Below, in pieces: positions 26,101 through 41,100 of a stretch of 64,000 bases of DNA. Made by a program: the position numbers and the translations under genes. Every line of letters starts with the position of its first letter. The first letter of the stretch is position 1. A model generated the notes under the pieces. That model made no database searches. It worked only from the letters and a program-made list of their open reading frames with translations, and was not told the DNA's origin. This DNA comes from Taenia hydatigena (lineage: Eukaryota > Platyhelminthes > Cestoda > Cyclophyllidea > Taeniidae), in assembly GCA_036345935.2 (NCBI GenBank), contig JADWOT020000004.1, positions 15,741,423 through 15,805,422 of the forward strand, in the 5' to 3' direction.

Positions 26101-29100
26101 AAAATGGCACCACTTTTGACTTTGGTTCGTCAACATTCATCAACAAATCGTATGCCAATAGCAGCGAATAAACAACCGTTTATGCGTAAGCAAATTTCTC
26201 CTAATCGAAAATGATATTTTCTTTTCCTCTCTAAAATCAAGTGTGGCGTTGCAGCACAAAATAGTAATACTTTTCAACCTGAATTTAGCAAAAATGTTTG
26301 ATTAGTTCGAATTTTGTTTTTAAATTAGTTGTTCAATCAAAATCTTGACTGTTCTCGCTAATGTAGCGCTCCAAGACTTCCATGAACACGAAAGAAATGA
26401 TACTTGGGCAGAATATATTTATTTGTTATACAGTATGACTTTGGCTTGTTGGCATGGTCTGGAGGCCAGTCCAATGATGAAGTACCCAAGTGGTCCTTTC
26501 ACCAAAACCAAGAATTAAACAAATAACCTATTTTGATAAACCTCTCGCATCGGTCATCACGACATAATCAGTGCTGTAAGACCAACCACTTATAAGCCAG
26601 CCGCGTCAGTCACCAAAATTTTGGGTGATTGAGAAGATACTTGGCTCTAGCATCACTGACCTCCCTCGACTGAATCTGGGAGTTCGTCCTGTTTGGTAAC
26701 TTTATTGGAGACGGGTGAATGTGGCGGTCGTCAGGCATGTCCTACGTTGACTGAAAACAATTCACGAATTCAGCACGTCTCGTAGAGGTTGAATTTCGCG
26801 TCCGGTCCTCCTTACAAGTTTATCTGGATTCTATCCAGTTAGTAGAGAAGCGGTGGAGGTATCGAGTGTTCACTTAATTGGCATCTTCATACAGGTACTG
26901 TGGACAGCTCTATAACTAATTGTTTTAGATGGTACAACTAGTTTCGCTTCGTTTATTAATAGCTTTCCTCCTGATCATGGAACTGGGGTGGTTGCCGGAG
27001 ATAGACGTCATCTTCAGACTTTCTGATGAGGGTTCTTACTGTCTCCCATTCGCAGTATATCTTCTTCGTTTGCCTCGCTAAAGTTTATAACCAAGCGCAA
27101 TGACGAGGCAAAACCGAAGATTAAACAAATTACCAACGTATTACACTGATTGGAATGCTAAAACTTGATGAAATGAATGATCCTTTTGTCTCAACACAAT
27201 TACCTCTCGTGGAATGCTCATGGATTGCGTATAACTGCCAAAAAGTTCCCGACATTAATTTGACATCTGCAATGTAATGCACTTTAATGTGGTCAAAGCA
27301 CTTTTGCTAGAGATGGTAGTGCTCTAGTGTAAATATCAGGTCGTCTTATACAAAAAGAGGATAGAAACGTGATCATAAGCAACTAGTTGATAAAAATAAC
27401 TAGGTTAAAATACCACCCGAAAATTACTGAACAAAGGTATGTGTTTATCAAGCAACAGGCGACGTGATTAGCAAAGGTAAATTCTTCGCTAAAAACAAAG
27501 GAGAGAGGCGGATCAAATCACAGAAGACCCTCGACCGTGTTTTTAGAGGGTTAAGCTAATGTCTTGCCCTTTTGCAAGATTGAATCCAACCTCTGGCACG
27601 TGTGGTAGTTGATTAGCATTAAATTAACCACCCTGATCGCCACATTAATATCAAAGTCGTCTAATAGGATTAAATTCCTCAAACTCACTTTCCGCGTTTG
27701 TCAATTATTCACTTTTGGCCTCACTGGTCGTTGACGCCCTGCCACATTAATTTCACCCTATTTCTGCAACGAGTTGCTCTCTAGAAGCGGTAGTTGCTAG
27801 TCGTGGTTGAAGTTTGAAGTAAACGGCAAACAAAGTGAAGCATCAAAGGGGATATCGGCTTTGCTGTTTAAAGGGTACCAGGTTGCTCTATCTTGTCACC
27901 ATAGCAGTCCTTCGAAACTTATAATTGAATTTATAAAGGTAAAACGGAAGGTCTCTTTAGTCTCTCGTGCACCAGTTCCTGAAAATAACAGCGAGTACGG
28001 TATTGAAAATCGTGCTAGACAAGCAGATGAGTGGACGGGAGTAGGAACTATGAAAGAAAGGCACGAACTCGGGTAGTTGATTCTCCAGTCACTTCTTTGA
28101 TTATTTTTTTCATTCAGTCATTCGTGGAGCTTAACTTGACTCGACTCAACTAGCATGTTTGTTACCAGGGTCTCAATGGGGGGTCTGGTTGTTTTGTTTT
28201 TGCTCTGATAGGACATTGTCAGTTTTTTACTATTTTGATTACCATCTGGAAACATAGAACCCATTTCTCTCCAGAATGCGAATTTCCTACACCAAACAAT
28301 TTGTTAGAAGTACTATTTGCTGGAGTTAGTTATCGGTTACTTGAGAAGTGTTAAGCATACAATTACTGGAGGCATTATTCATTCAGATGCAAACCTTTTC
28401 CCCTTTGTTTTCTACAGGCGGCCACAAGTCACGAGTGCCGGTGGTAGGCGTGCTGATAGAAGGCGGGCATCAGACCTTCCGCACAGTCTTTGAACTCCTA
28501 ACCGGTCGCAATCCCGTTCCCGTGGTCATCTGCGATGGCTCTGGACGTGCCGCGGACCTTCTTGCCTTCATGTACCATTATGCTGGACCTGATGGGTCGG
28601 TCATTTGATCTCTTTTGCACCTCTTATTCTTCTAGACTGGCACACTCATTTATCTGTCCCCTCTTACTAGAGTAAAGTCCTATTTGATTATGTTTTTACG
28701 GGCCCTTCATCGTCATCAATTTCTTGTGGATCAGCTTCCTCGTTTTATTCTTGTTCTCCGAATGTTAAAGCTACTCGTTTCCGTCAGCTTCCATTCTCTT
28801 GGTAGTGTCTAATGAAGCTTCACCCAATCGCATATTAGTAGTCATTTGCTCTTTCATTTATTAAGACTTTCATTATTCCTTTTTTTGTAGACCTGCTTCC
28901 TTGATATCTTATTCATTATCTCTGATGAAGGTTTTAGTCATATATTTTTACGCTCACAGTGAAGCCATATCCAACTAAGTGCTCTGTCTAGCTCTTACGT
29001 GTCGATGCCATTAATTAGTCTTCATATAAAAGGCAATCATAGAACACCTGCCTTATTTTTCACTCTCATTACTTTACTCAATCTGCACGGAAACTGTGGG

Positions 29101-32100
29101 CAAAGGATCGGTTTATTTTGAGATTTTTTCTCGATGGAACTTCACATCCATTTTGATGGTTACCTGTCAGATTTGTTCCCAAGCTTCCAGGTTACAATTC
29201 TGTACTGATGGATTAGGCGGCCTCTCTATCCCCCCTGCTAGCCGGCTGCCTCATTCTATCTTACTCTACAGCGTATCAGATAACTCAGTAATTCCTTTAA
29301 CCTATTAACATTGTCAAGGAATCTGTTCGCATTGAACTTTTCCTGAAGCCATCTGCCGTCGTCAGCTGAACTGTTTGTGCTTACCCTTATTTAAGTCGTG
29401 GTTAGGCAACAAGTCTATTCTGAATCAATATTCTCCATGAATTGGTCTACTTGTGCGTATTTCTATACTTGTTCTGGTGCTTAAATTCTCCTCTAGTTTT
29501 TACTATGAACGTTTCCTACTGTATGAAGTTTATCAGTTCTACTGATAGCAAAGGAACCTTGGAAATTGGCTCTATCTCACCTTCTATTGCCCATAAAGAG
29601 CCAGTCACCGTTCCCTACACTAATCTCCTTCACACTTAACTCGGTTTCAGTGATTCAGACAAATCTTTAAAGCCACTTTTACTAGCGGTGGAACCAACGT
29701 TCTTTCAGCTAAAGATCCGTCAGGATTTTCGAAGCAATGTCGCACGCTATTGTCTTATTTTCACATACGTAAACAATGAATTGCTCCAAATATTTCTGAA
29801 GAGCTAAAACTATACCTAAGTGTAGGTGTCAATGCCCCCGGCATTAATGGTAGGTTAAAGGGGAGAAATATCATCCAAACTGTACACTCCCTTAAGTGCA
29901 CTAGACTAAACCGTATTTCGTTCGCCAAACAGCCCAATTTGCATGAATTCGCCAGTGCTCAATTTTCTTTCAAATTACTCTACCCTTTTTTCTTGTAATT
30001 GTTTTGAAGGGAGTTGACTTTGTCTTTTGTGTAGAAATTTTATTCTTTACAAACAATTTAAGCATTTGGTTCCCCAGTCCAGAAAAATATTCCAAGGGGA
30101 AAAAACATTTATTCACTCATTGTTCTGCAAAAAATCCGTCATCTAATATCCTGGGTGCGCTTTGTGAATGTCTGGGCTTATAGTTAGGCCTTAGCTAATT
30201 TACTTGGCTTGAAATCGTTTTTGTTTGTCGCCTTGTCTGGAAAAGTAATAGAAATTTAGCAAGGAGTTTGGTAAACTCATTGCCTTTCGTCACAGAGATC
30301 TGGTGCCGAATCTACGGAGGCAAGTGATTGCCAACATTGGACGAACGTTCCAAATCAAACAAGCCGAAGCGGAAAGCCTCTACCTAGACATGAAGCTTTG
30401 CATGAAGCGTCGTGACCTCGTGAGTTATTTCTTCCTTCTTTTCCAGACAAAATTGAGTGATTTTTCAACTGATACTGGATGCATTTTTAATAGTGAACTG
30501 TCACGTTCAGTCGATCGTATCTATGATGAGAAATGTTTTTAGGAGGATTATAACGTCCGTGTGACAACAGTCACGTGTCATTAGAATTGATGACACTACT
30601 ACTACTATCAAGATCAATTATGGATTTGCATGCATTCAACTGTCGTTTGTGCTTTGAAATTGTCAAGGTGAAACACTCCTTCATAAGTAGAGCGAAAAGA
30701 CTTGAGTACAGCTACTAAATTGAGGCAACCTGTAATTATTTCTATTTAAAGAACAAACTTATTTGAAAAGGTAGCATTGCTACTATAGGAGGATATAATT
30801 AGATGGTAGGTTTGTTCACATTGACTGGAAGGGCGGCACTGTAGATAGCACAATTGTAGCCACTCGTAGTCAACATGAAGTCATCCTGCTGCAGGCGAAG
30901 AAGTCTTAAACAACACAGCCATCGATATGGCATCCTCAGAATATAGTTTTCTTATAGGAATAAATGATGAATCACTTATCCATTTGTGTCCCATAGAACT
31001 TAAAAACAGTGCCAAAAAATAAACAGGTAATTTTATGAATTTTCAAGATCACTGTCTCTGTCAAAATAATGGACCTGGTGAAATCAGTCGATGCCTTAGA
31101 CGCCCATTTCCGGGGGGGCACAATTGAAACGGTCGTTTGCCAAGTTGGGAGGAGAACTCAGCTTTAGGTAGTAGAAAGCAACAATCTGGTTTAGTATTCA
31201 AGACTGATTTTACATATTTGCGTTCGCTTGCAACCCATGAAGATGGGCTCTTTTTTGCTTGCAAGCTTTAACCTCGTGTGCTTTTTTTGTCAATTTTTAG
31301 TTAAGTGTCTTTCAAATGGGTGATGGAACCTCGGATGAAATTGATTTGACTATTCTAACTGCACTGCTTCAAGGCAAGTCAAAGGCATTTGGTTTTTTTG
31401 ATGACTTTTCTGTGGCTTACAGAAGCATCTGAACATTCTAGTTTGGGACTTCCTCTTAGAGTTATTAAATGACTATTGGGGTGGCGGGTTGCTATGATTT
31501 GCTGAAAGTTTGAACCGTAGCTGAGATTCATCCCTTGCTTTGGTGGAGCTATCCCTGAGGTCGTAACAAGGAATCAAGAGCACATTAAAAGCATTGTTGC
31601 AATGAGCTGAAAGCTAGACCTACGGACGCATGGATCTATACCCAGGTACTCAACTTAAAACCAGAGCACGAAAAGAAGCATGTGCTGATAGAAGGTCCGA
31701 CGATTTTGCAATCTAAAGTGGAAATTCAAGGTGACATTCCAAAGTGGGCGATAATATTCGAACTAAGCGAGACATCGGCGCCTTTCTAGGGATCTGATTT
31801 GGTTAGAGGCAGTAGCACCACCTACTGTCAGACCTTTTGATTGGTAGATCATGAGGGCAAAAATCAGAAACCCAGCTGAGCTTTGACGAGCAGGATTGAA
31901 AAACAAATTAGAAGACTCCAAAACTTATGCAGTCGGTAAATCTCGTTAACCGGTGAAATGGCAAACTAGATTGAGGTGTCTCCGCTTTGCTCCTTCTAAC
32001 CCAGCACCCGGACAGAATCTGACACCGGCGGATCAGCTTTCGCTCACCATGGCGTGGCAACGTCCTGACATCGCACGATCACGAATCCTTGTCAATGTCA

Positions 32101-35100
32101 ATGACTGGTCGGTAAGTTGCCCATCCTTATGTCTATGGTGTAGCAAGCACCTACAATGCTGGCATTGTGGACGACCTGAACTGCCTTCCTGATCAATGAG
32201 AGCCCTGTTTCTGGCTCAAACACTGGTTCCCATATTTGACATGTTAGAATTGATGAAATTTGTAATAAAATGCTTAGAACCTTGGAATACTAATGCTTTG
32301 TGGCGAGGGCGAAAGGATGTTTAAATATGTGCAAGTTCTCATCGTAGAAAAGTTACCGTAACTTTGAAATTGTCTGAACCGGTAAAAATGGGAGTTTTGA
32401 ATTTATTTCTTATTGTAAATGTTTTTAATTAGAATTCATTGCTATCGAGTGGATAATAACAAAAAGGTTCTTGGGCTGACCGGCAAAAAGAGTGCTTTGG
32501 ATTTAGCGATTTACTAGTGTAATCACTGCTGTGGGTGCCAAAAGTTCGTAGTTAGTCTCACTGACTAGTATTTCACTCTCCTATTGGTGTTTGTCACGCA
32601 AATAACAAAGAAACAGAGGAGAAAGCTTTGGACTCACTAAGCATTTGGCTGGAAAAATCTTGGACGACTACTTGAGGGAGCACGAAAAGCGCACGTGGCT
32701 TTGTTATCCCTAGTGCTGAGTGCTTGAGAGGCTGGATGGAGGCGGATTCGCGGTTGACTGAAAACGTTCGTGTCGTAGTTATTAATAACTATCATGCCTC
32801 TTCCATGATCCCCGAATACCATGTCTTCTTCCGTGATGGACAAGACTATGCACTTCGTTTCATGCCTTGGCAATTCAATTACCATAGCTTAGTCAGGGTG
32901 GCACCCTAACACTTCTCCCTATTTTGCTAAGAATACAGCGCTTTCACCCCCACGATACGCATAAATATAGCGATGAGCATTTTTTTTCACAAAGTCAACA
33001 GTAGAGGGTACCTATATTTGCTCCCTGATCATGGTGAGTGATGGTGCACCTTTTCACAGATTTCTTTTGAGTTGAGCTCTTGTGAATGACAGAAAAATAC
33101 TTGGAGTTTGTTTTCGCTGCAAAAGAATTTGCATGCCTTTTTGAGATCAACCACTTTTTCCATTTTTTCTTCCCTTCCATCCGTTTCCACTTGATTTCCT
33201 TTCAAAGGTGAGATTTTGGATGACTGGGATAGTGTCTGCACGGATTTTTCTACCGCGTTTAATCAAGTTTTGTTTGATAATGGGCGAGATTATTTCTTCA
33301 CAGGACTCACACTCCCAAAGTCCTAAAACTCAGATCACCAACGATTGCTTAAATTTAAAGGGAGTTTATCATTTTCGTTCAAACCTGATCGCAAAGTGTT
33401 GCAATAAACGTTTCTATTATTACTTGGTCGCGTATTTTTCTTTTTCTAAACCTCAACAAATGTTCATATTGATAAAATCCATGAGATCGTCATCGAGGTA
33501 GCGTGCGTACGTCCCCTTTAGGACTATCAATGTAGCACGAACTTTACATTGATCCCACACTTTGTTGAATTTTACCTCCTTCAACTAGAATCCTACTCTG
33601 GAGAATGCAATGACAGATGCCCTGATTAACGATCGCTTGGAATTTGTGCAACTGTTACTGGAAAAGGGCTTGGATGTCCACAAGTTTCTGACGGTTCGAC
33701 GACTGGAAGAGCTCTATGCCGTCTCTTATGCCTGGAAGAATCACCTATTCAGCCGTCTCTTCAGGAAACTCCTCGGTGTTCGATCGGTAGGTTCCTAAGA
33801 ACTGTCGTGCTTATATGCAATTTGGGAGTTTCTCTTAAATATGTAATAAGGCTTTATCGTTAGCACACAGAAGGGACGAAAGAATAGGTAAAGCTTCATA
33901 CCGATGGGGCGAAGACCGATTGGTGTGAGACTTGGAGAGCTGCATATTAGGGTAGCTTAAAAATTCAAGTCTTGGAGCTTTCTTGGAGCCTTTCTTTAAG
34001 CACTCTTGATGGCCACGACTCTTTAAACCAGTACGGTCCTTTGAGAACCATTGGAAAGAAGAATTTATTTCTATTTTGGACTCACGCTCCCCCCTCCACA
34101 CGTATTTCCCACAATATGGCAGAACCCCACTTTTTCTTCCTCATTCCACATAGGGTCCGCACTGTATCATTGCTAAATTGGAGGATCGACCGGCTTACCA
34201 GTTTGGCTTAGTCGCGTTAGAAATTTAATCCTTCTGCTCTTTTTGCCCCTATGCTACCTCATGGACACGTGTAATATCTACCATTCCCTTTTTACCGCCG
34301 CCTGGAAGCTATCGAACTGAAGCTAATTTCCCACTTAATTTATCAACTCTTAATGGTGTGAACCTCGATGCATGATAATAAAAGAGCAATGGAAAGACAC
34401 ATAAATCTGAGAAGAGTAAAAATTTAAAATGTGTTCTGTATAGAGTGAATCGCAAGCTTAATTTCAGTATTTTTCCGTAGCGAGGATCAGGATGCAGCTG
34501 TGTTGAAATGCAATCATTACTATACAACCTGCGGTGCATCGTTAACTAATCCTGTTTAGAGAAACTAACACACTTTGTGAAGTGTTGCCTTTGGAAAAAT
34601 TGCCTTAGGCGCCATGCATGGGCTTTATACACTTATTCTAGAATAGGTTGATTGATTAAATTTAAAATGAAAATACTGCAGCTCACCCAAACTTACCTGA
34701 AGCCGAAAGAAGATAAGACTCGGGCAGAATGTGCATTGTCGGCATGGCCGGGCGGAGGTACGGCGGCAATGTTCCTAAGTACCTCGTTACCAAAACAAAC
34801 GTGTGCCGCCCTTGGTGTTTCCCTGATCAAACTTCCACGCTAGTCACTACAAAATAGTTTGTGCTGCAAAGGAAAGCATCGAATTTCCATGCAACTGAGA
34901 AGTTCAGTTGTTAATAGCTTTCTCACAAACCACAGAACGGGGGTATTTACCGAAGTTAGATGTCGTTCTAGTCCTTCTGCTGGGTGTCATCACGAGTTCT
35001 ACCGTCCACGGCATATTTACTTCCAACAGTAGAAAACAGGATATTTGTCCTTTACGCTGGCACTAATGTGATACTCTACGATTTCTCTGTAGACAATAGA

Positions 35101-38100
35101 TGGCATGGTATTTGAGTAGAAAGGGTTGGGGTCGCTAGCATGGCTCGGGGTCCAGGCCGTCAGGCGGAGCATCTAACTGGTGCGTCGCCATAATCGAAAG
35201 CTAAGCAGACGACTAAAGCGTTTCATCATTACTTGATTGTAAGGAAATCCAATAGCTTTGTGTGTTTTCTTTTTCTAGTGAAAATTAACCCAGGGTCCCT
35301 TTTACATTTTCTATTCGTTTAACCAATCACCGTTCCAACCCATTGTTGCATACACCACTTTCATGAAATGTTTTGTTATTTAAGATAAAAAACCACTGGT
35401 TCTACCCCACTTTCGCTCCCCACTTTCGTTTGTTCTATTTTTTTTCCATGTGCCTGCCTAATAGAAATAAAAGGTAATAATCATCTCATGGAGAAATCAC
35501 TGTAGGAATACGTAGAGGGCGAGGATGAGGATGAGACAATATCTCCCTCCCGATCTAAGAGGTGATAAATGAGGTCCCTTCATGGAATTATTTTAATGGG
35601 TCAATGAGGGCATGTAGTCATCCGTCCTTCATGGCTAAGATCGGAGGATCTTGCTGAACATGCTACAGCGTTCATCGTTGAGTAGCTCATCATCAGGATC
35701 AAATTGTTGAAACGAATTTTTTTGGACGATTTACCCTGCAAATACTCTGCAACAAATGTGACAGGTATCAGGCGATGCTCCCGAAGCAGATGTGCTCGAA
35801 TCTCATCCGTTTAGATTCAAGCGGCTTTTGATGAATGTTGATTTGGGCTAAAAGTTAGGCCAGAGTAAATCATGACAGCAAATCTTACTGAAGGCCGTCT
35901 GAATCAATTCAGCCCCTTTTATTACCAGTAAATTTTAATTTGGGAGAATTTTCCACCTCTGATCGGCTGCTGTAATACGTCAGGTAATACCTCTATAATA
36001 CATTTAGTCTACTTTATTTCTTAAAAAGACATTGTTGGATTTATTTTCTTGGAAAATCCTTTTAAGATAAGCTCTTCCACCTTCAAAGTTTCGATCCTTT
36101 TTAAAGTTGATGTGACGACATAAAGGAAGTCATAAACATTGAATGTAGATGCAAGTTAGTTGAGTTTCGAATGTTTGTCCTTGATGCTCACAGCTTTTAA
36201 TTTCTCTGGGTTAAGTGGGTGTTTGTTACACAATAACGCTTCTTTATTTCCAATCTTAATAAAGTGTATTTGTAGCCTGTCTAAGTCCTACTCGCACACC
36301 TTAAGCTGAGACTTCAAACTTGGCCAATTAAGTGGTTAGGTCTGAATGGACTCCCTTTGGGTTGTAGACTATCTCACTTCGGTTGATTGGTCAAATGTTG
36401 GAGCAGGTGATCGGAAATGGATATCAGCACCCATATTGCTCAAAAAGAATTGATCCATTTCTTCGGACCATCGTTGTGCAGGCAAAACAGGTCAGTTGAG
36501 CTTGAGTTTGACGTCTTAAAATGACGAATTTAAAGGATTCCTTAGTTTTGCAATCATTTGTGTAATTAATGCCTCTTTCTAACAGTGTATGGTTTAGAAC
36601 CGTCTGCTTTTATTTCTTCATAGTGAAACTGCTGTCTCAGCGTGAATCGCCAGGCATCCTCTCTTTCTTGCTTGTGAAATGACTCCAAAACCGATGCCAT
36701 TCGATCTTGATATAAACATTTAAAAAATTTTAGGTGGTAAAGTTGGAGTTTTAAAAATCCTTTGAGTGAAGCCATTGATCACTAAACCGACTGTAACGCA
36801 TTTGTCTAGTGAATGAAAAGCTTATTAATTGAATGCTCCATCTCCTGTAAATTAATCTACTTCCTCTTTTACAGCCAGAAAGAGCTCGACAGCGCTGGTC
36901 GACATACGGTGGGTCGAGTGCAAGTTCGGGTAGACGGCATTGGAGTGAGGCGGGATCCACTTCGGGGTGGACGGCCTCCGCAACTTCGGAGTGGGCCGCC
37001 AACGGCAACACTGCCCCCTTCCCCGTCATTACGCCCACCGCTAACGGCACCAGTGATGGAGCAACGGAGTATGACACCGGTGACCCTGATGACGACATGG
37101 TCTCCTTCCGTTATCCCTACACCGAACTGCTGCAGTGGGCTCTCCTCACCTGTCATTTCTCTTTGGCTCAATTCATGGTATTGTCGGGTGAGGAGGCTAT
37201 AGCTAAGGTGGGTGTTTCTTTTTATCCTGTTTTCTTGTCTGATTACCCGCCTATGCGTATCAAAACCACCCATTCATCCTGCTCTTTTAAACCACAAAAT
37301 CTGCCATTAGTTAAGAAAGATATTACCTTTGAATTTTTGTGATTGGTGATACTCCTTTTTTGTCCGTATTTATTTTAAGACTTTTGTTTGCTAACTTGCA
37401 AAATGAGCAAAAGGATCGGGGTACTTGAGTTTTTCGCAAATTTTTATGCATACACAAATCTGTTGCCATATACTCAACCGCCTATTAGTAGTGCTCATTC
37501 GTTCCAGGCTTTGCTTTCCGTGCGAATCCTTCGTGGCATGCGCAAATTCATGGACGTGGAGTCGGAAACAGAATTAATAAAGGTCATTCGCGCTCAGGAG
37601 GGGTGAGTCTTCTTTTTTTAGTAGTTTGCTTAATGCTCCATCGTAAAGAACTTGACACTAAAATGGTTGTAACCCTTGTAACCCCAAATTTGGCATGCAG
37701 TTGTTGCTTTTATTCGCGCAGTCGTCTCACCCAAAAATAGTCCTTTTTGAGAGCAGATAATTGTGTGCTTCCCTAAAATTATGGGGAAGGATAAAGGCAT
37801 ACGGGAATTTGAACCGTCATTTTAATATGGGAATTTAAAACGGTTTTGTTTGTGACTGTAAAAACCAAGAACTGAAAGTAAATACCGTTTTGATGCACGA
37901 TGGACGCATTCCTTACTCTCTCTCTTTCTCTTCATTGCATCTCAAGAGCCTTCGAGAACTTGGCGGTAGAGTTACAAGAACATTGCCACCGTCACGACTC
38001 TTCGCAAACGCGTCGTCTCTTAACCTACGAGCTACGCAACTTCTCATGCAATACATGCCTCTCTCTTGCACACATGTGCGAGTCCAAGTCATTCATTGCT

Positions 38101-41100
38101 CATCCCTGCGCACAGGCTATCCTTTCCGACCTTTGGTACGGGGGATTACGCGAGGGTCGCTTCGTTTCAGCCAAAATCACTCTTATTCTACTCGGCCTTT
38201 CCCTGCCACCGCTGTATCCGCTCATTGCACTCTGCTTTGCATCGTTCTCATCGAAGTTCTTGGAGTTTAAGACAAGGGAGGAGCTGTCGGCGCAGCCACA
38301 AACATGGGAAGAACATTTGGATGAAATGGATAGTTCGTCCTCCTCTTCTTCATCTTCTTCCTCATCCTCATCGTCGTCGTCCTCATCGTCCAGCCGCTCG
38401 TCCTCGCCAAGGTATTTATTGTAGTCCGTCTTGAAGCATCGAATTTGTACACCATCGAGATAGGTCTGAGAGGATCTATACATTCAGGTAGTCTGCTGCT
38501 CACCCGCGGTGATTTAGCGTCGCCTTGTAGCCCGCCTTCTCAGGAGTAATCGACCTTGCTTCTGTGTTTTCGTATCCGAAAAGAAATCAATTTATTTATT
38601 TAACCTAATTTTCCGTGACTATATTTTTTAATGATCAGATACATTTAAAAGCAGCTCAACTGGATCACGCCTATTAAGCAATGGACATATGCACTACTTA
38701 TTCATTAACTCAATCTTAAGCAACTAGCCTTGTTACTGTCCATCTCATGGCCTCCAGATACGCTTACAGATTTCGTTTACCACCGAATCCAAACCAATTT
38801 CATGAGTAGTTGATCTACCAACTCTATAAAACCCAGTTTTTAGATGATTTTGCTATCAAGGGAGGCTGATTTGTCACCTCATTTTGTTTTATTTCATTTT
38901 ATTGAATGGGCTGGAAGAGATTAATAATTGGTGGTGGATAATGCAATCTCCGAACGTTTTCCTACAGTTCAGTTGTCAAATGTCTGACAATAAATCCCAT
39001 TAGGCTAAGAGCAATCTCACTAAAATAGACCTAAGCAACGATCCAAACTACTTTGGGTTCCGTACAGAAACATTTCAGGTATGGATTAAATGACAACTTT
39101 TTTGGCTTCAACGAACAGCCCTTCAAATTCTTTTGATGTGTAGCACACTTTCTACTCAAATTTATTAGCATCATTATGCTAATGTGCAGGCCTTGATTGT
39201 GAAAGTAGTATGCGCCATTACTGTTTACTCTGCTTGTATGACCTCGACGGACTTCTGGTTCAGTTATAATCCCCATCTGAAAATCCAAAATCGCGAGAGG
39301 GATGCACGAGATATACCATTCAAAAGGCAGTCATTCTTGATTAATATGGCACGGCCGTCCCCTTACCCGGTCCCGAAGACCAAATAAAGGCCTGTGCTCC
39401 TAGTGATAAATACACACCAACTTCGGCACTTATTTACTATCTCACGCCTCTTCAATTTCAGTCACAGCATCACGGATGACGGAAGGACTAAAATAGCAAA
39501 GCACTCTACTCTCATCCCTCCGGTATCACCTCTGCGACCCGGTTCTGAGCCATTGCCAAGGCATCGGCTCTTTCAAGTGAGTGATTCAGGATCATGTTTA
39601 AAAAGACTCAACTTGTATATAGAGGTAATGTTCCTGTATCTCTGTAGGATATAACGGCATGCCATTAGAAGTGAATGCCTATCATGCCATTACTTTCACA
39701 TTTAGCTTTTCGGCAACCTGCTTTGAGTTAGTTCTGCATTAAGGTCCAAACGCGACAAACTCTGAATTATCATCCTGAATCGTTAAATAACAGTAGTGTT
39801 GCTCATTAAGTAAAGTGTTATGATTATTGTTCTCCGCTGGTTAATAAAATACGGCCATGAGCTAGTCATAATAAGGAAAAATGGAAACAAAGTGTGCTAA
39901 AGGAGGCTTCCGAAGCCGGTAAGTGTATGGATCGTCCTTCCTACTTTTTGATCAGTATATTTGTCGGTGTAGATCTTTCCACATTCGAACTATGTCCATT
40001 TTTTGTACCTCTTTTGTATTATTTAAGATGGGTTTGGGATTTATGCTACTTAGGAGCTGTTTGGCATCGTAAAACAATTTGAAAATGTGATGTGCTATTT
40101 GCTAAGTGGAATAGCACATTTTCCTTTCAATCCAAAAAAAGGTTATGGCAATAAGTAGTTGTTCAGGTGAAATTATCTGCAGTTTTTACTAGCATCGCAC
40201 AACCAAACACCATACATAGCTGAAAGATTGTTTCTAAATGCGTATCCATCCCATCAACTTGTAAAAAGTGAGGGGAGGGACCTAATAGGTCACTTTCATC
40301 CGTCCCTTGGAGATTTGCCAATTCATTGAGCCACTTTTTAGCATCTGAATTATCTCTAGAGGCGCTAAAAAGCATGCCACTAGGAGGTGTTTTTCATTAC
40401 CTCTATGCGGTGGCATGACCACTGATATTTTGGTGATTTGCACTTGTTTTGAACCGGTTGTTCTTTGTTGACAAATTGGTTCTATCTAATAAGGTAAGTA
40501 ACCTTATCGAGGCGTATTATACATTTACACATCCTTTCCAACTTCTCGTCGTTTCATTGTTTCAGGACTGCTCACTCAGGTTATCGACAGCTTATTTTGA
40601 CATAAGGTATCGAATCTTTAGGTAGAACCCACATTGGTACATTTTTTCCCACACCCCAGACATTCAAAAAGTATTTCAGTGACCCCTCTATTGTGAGCCT
40701 ACGTACTCAGCTGTCCGCAGCAAAGTTACTCTTTCTCTACGACGTTTCGACGGAAAGCGATACAACTCTGTGGTCTGGATCGCGAGAGACCGAAAAGTTC
40801 ATATTCATGTATATCCAAATAAAGCGATATTATTTTCCCAAAGCGGCATGAATTGCCAATTTAGGTTCGATCATGGGCTTCAATGATCAGTTGCCTTCAA
40901 ACAAGGGCACTGTTTATCCTCTTTAGAAGCCTACAAAAGAAGCATCAACGTACGATTGCGTTGCATTGGAGAACGGAATTGGCGGGGATGAGCTCCAGTA
41001 CTGCGACCACCATAATAACCGACCTTCTCGAATCCGCGCTTTCTCCGAAACTATTGTTAAAGAGAGGGTTGGATGCGCCGCACCGTCGAATGCGCGAAAT

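Larger units (their letters stand above)
23042..28417. other. Large TRPM intron with repeat copies
   Basis: About 5.4 kb between the GTGGGT donor and the TTTTCTACAG acceptor. It holds a solo-like terminal repeat at about 25815-25995 and a longer copy at about 26360-27135. No convincing exon was seen, and the ORFs at 23620-23808 and 27807-28076 resemble nothing known. Confidence 0.55.

Noticed and set aside
36869..37273. Long minus-strand ORF of 134 residues
   Set aside because: It is the antisense shadow of TRPM exon 36875-37207, which has family similarity and clean splice sites.
38100..38503. Acidic minus-strand ORFs rich in Asp and Glu
   Set aside because: They are the reverse complement of the polyserine-coding part of TRPM exon 14.
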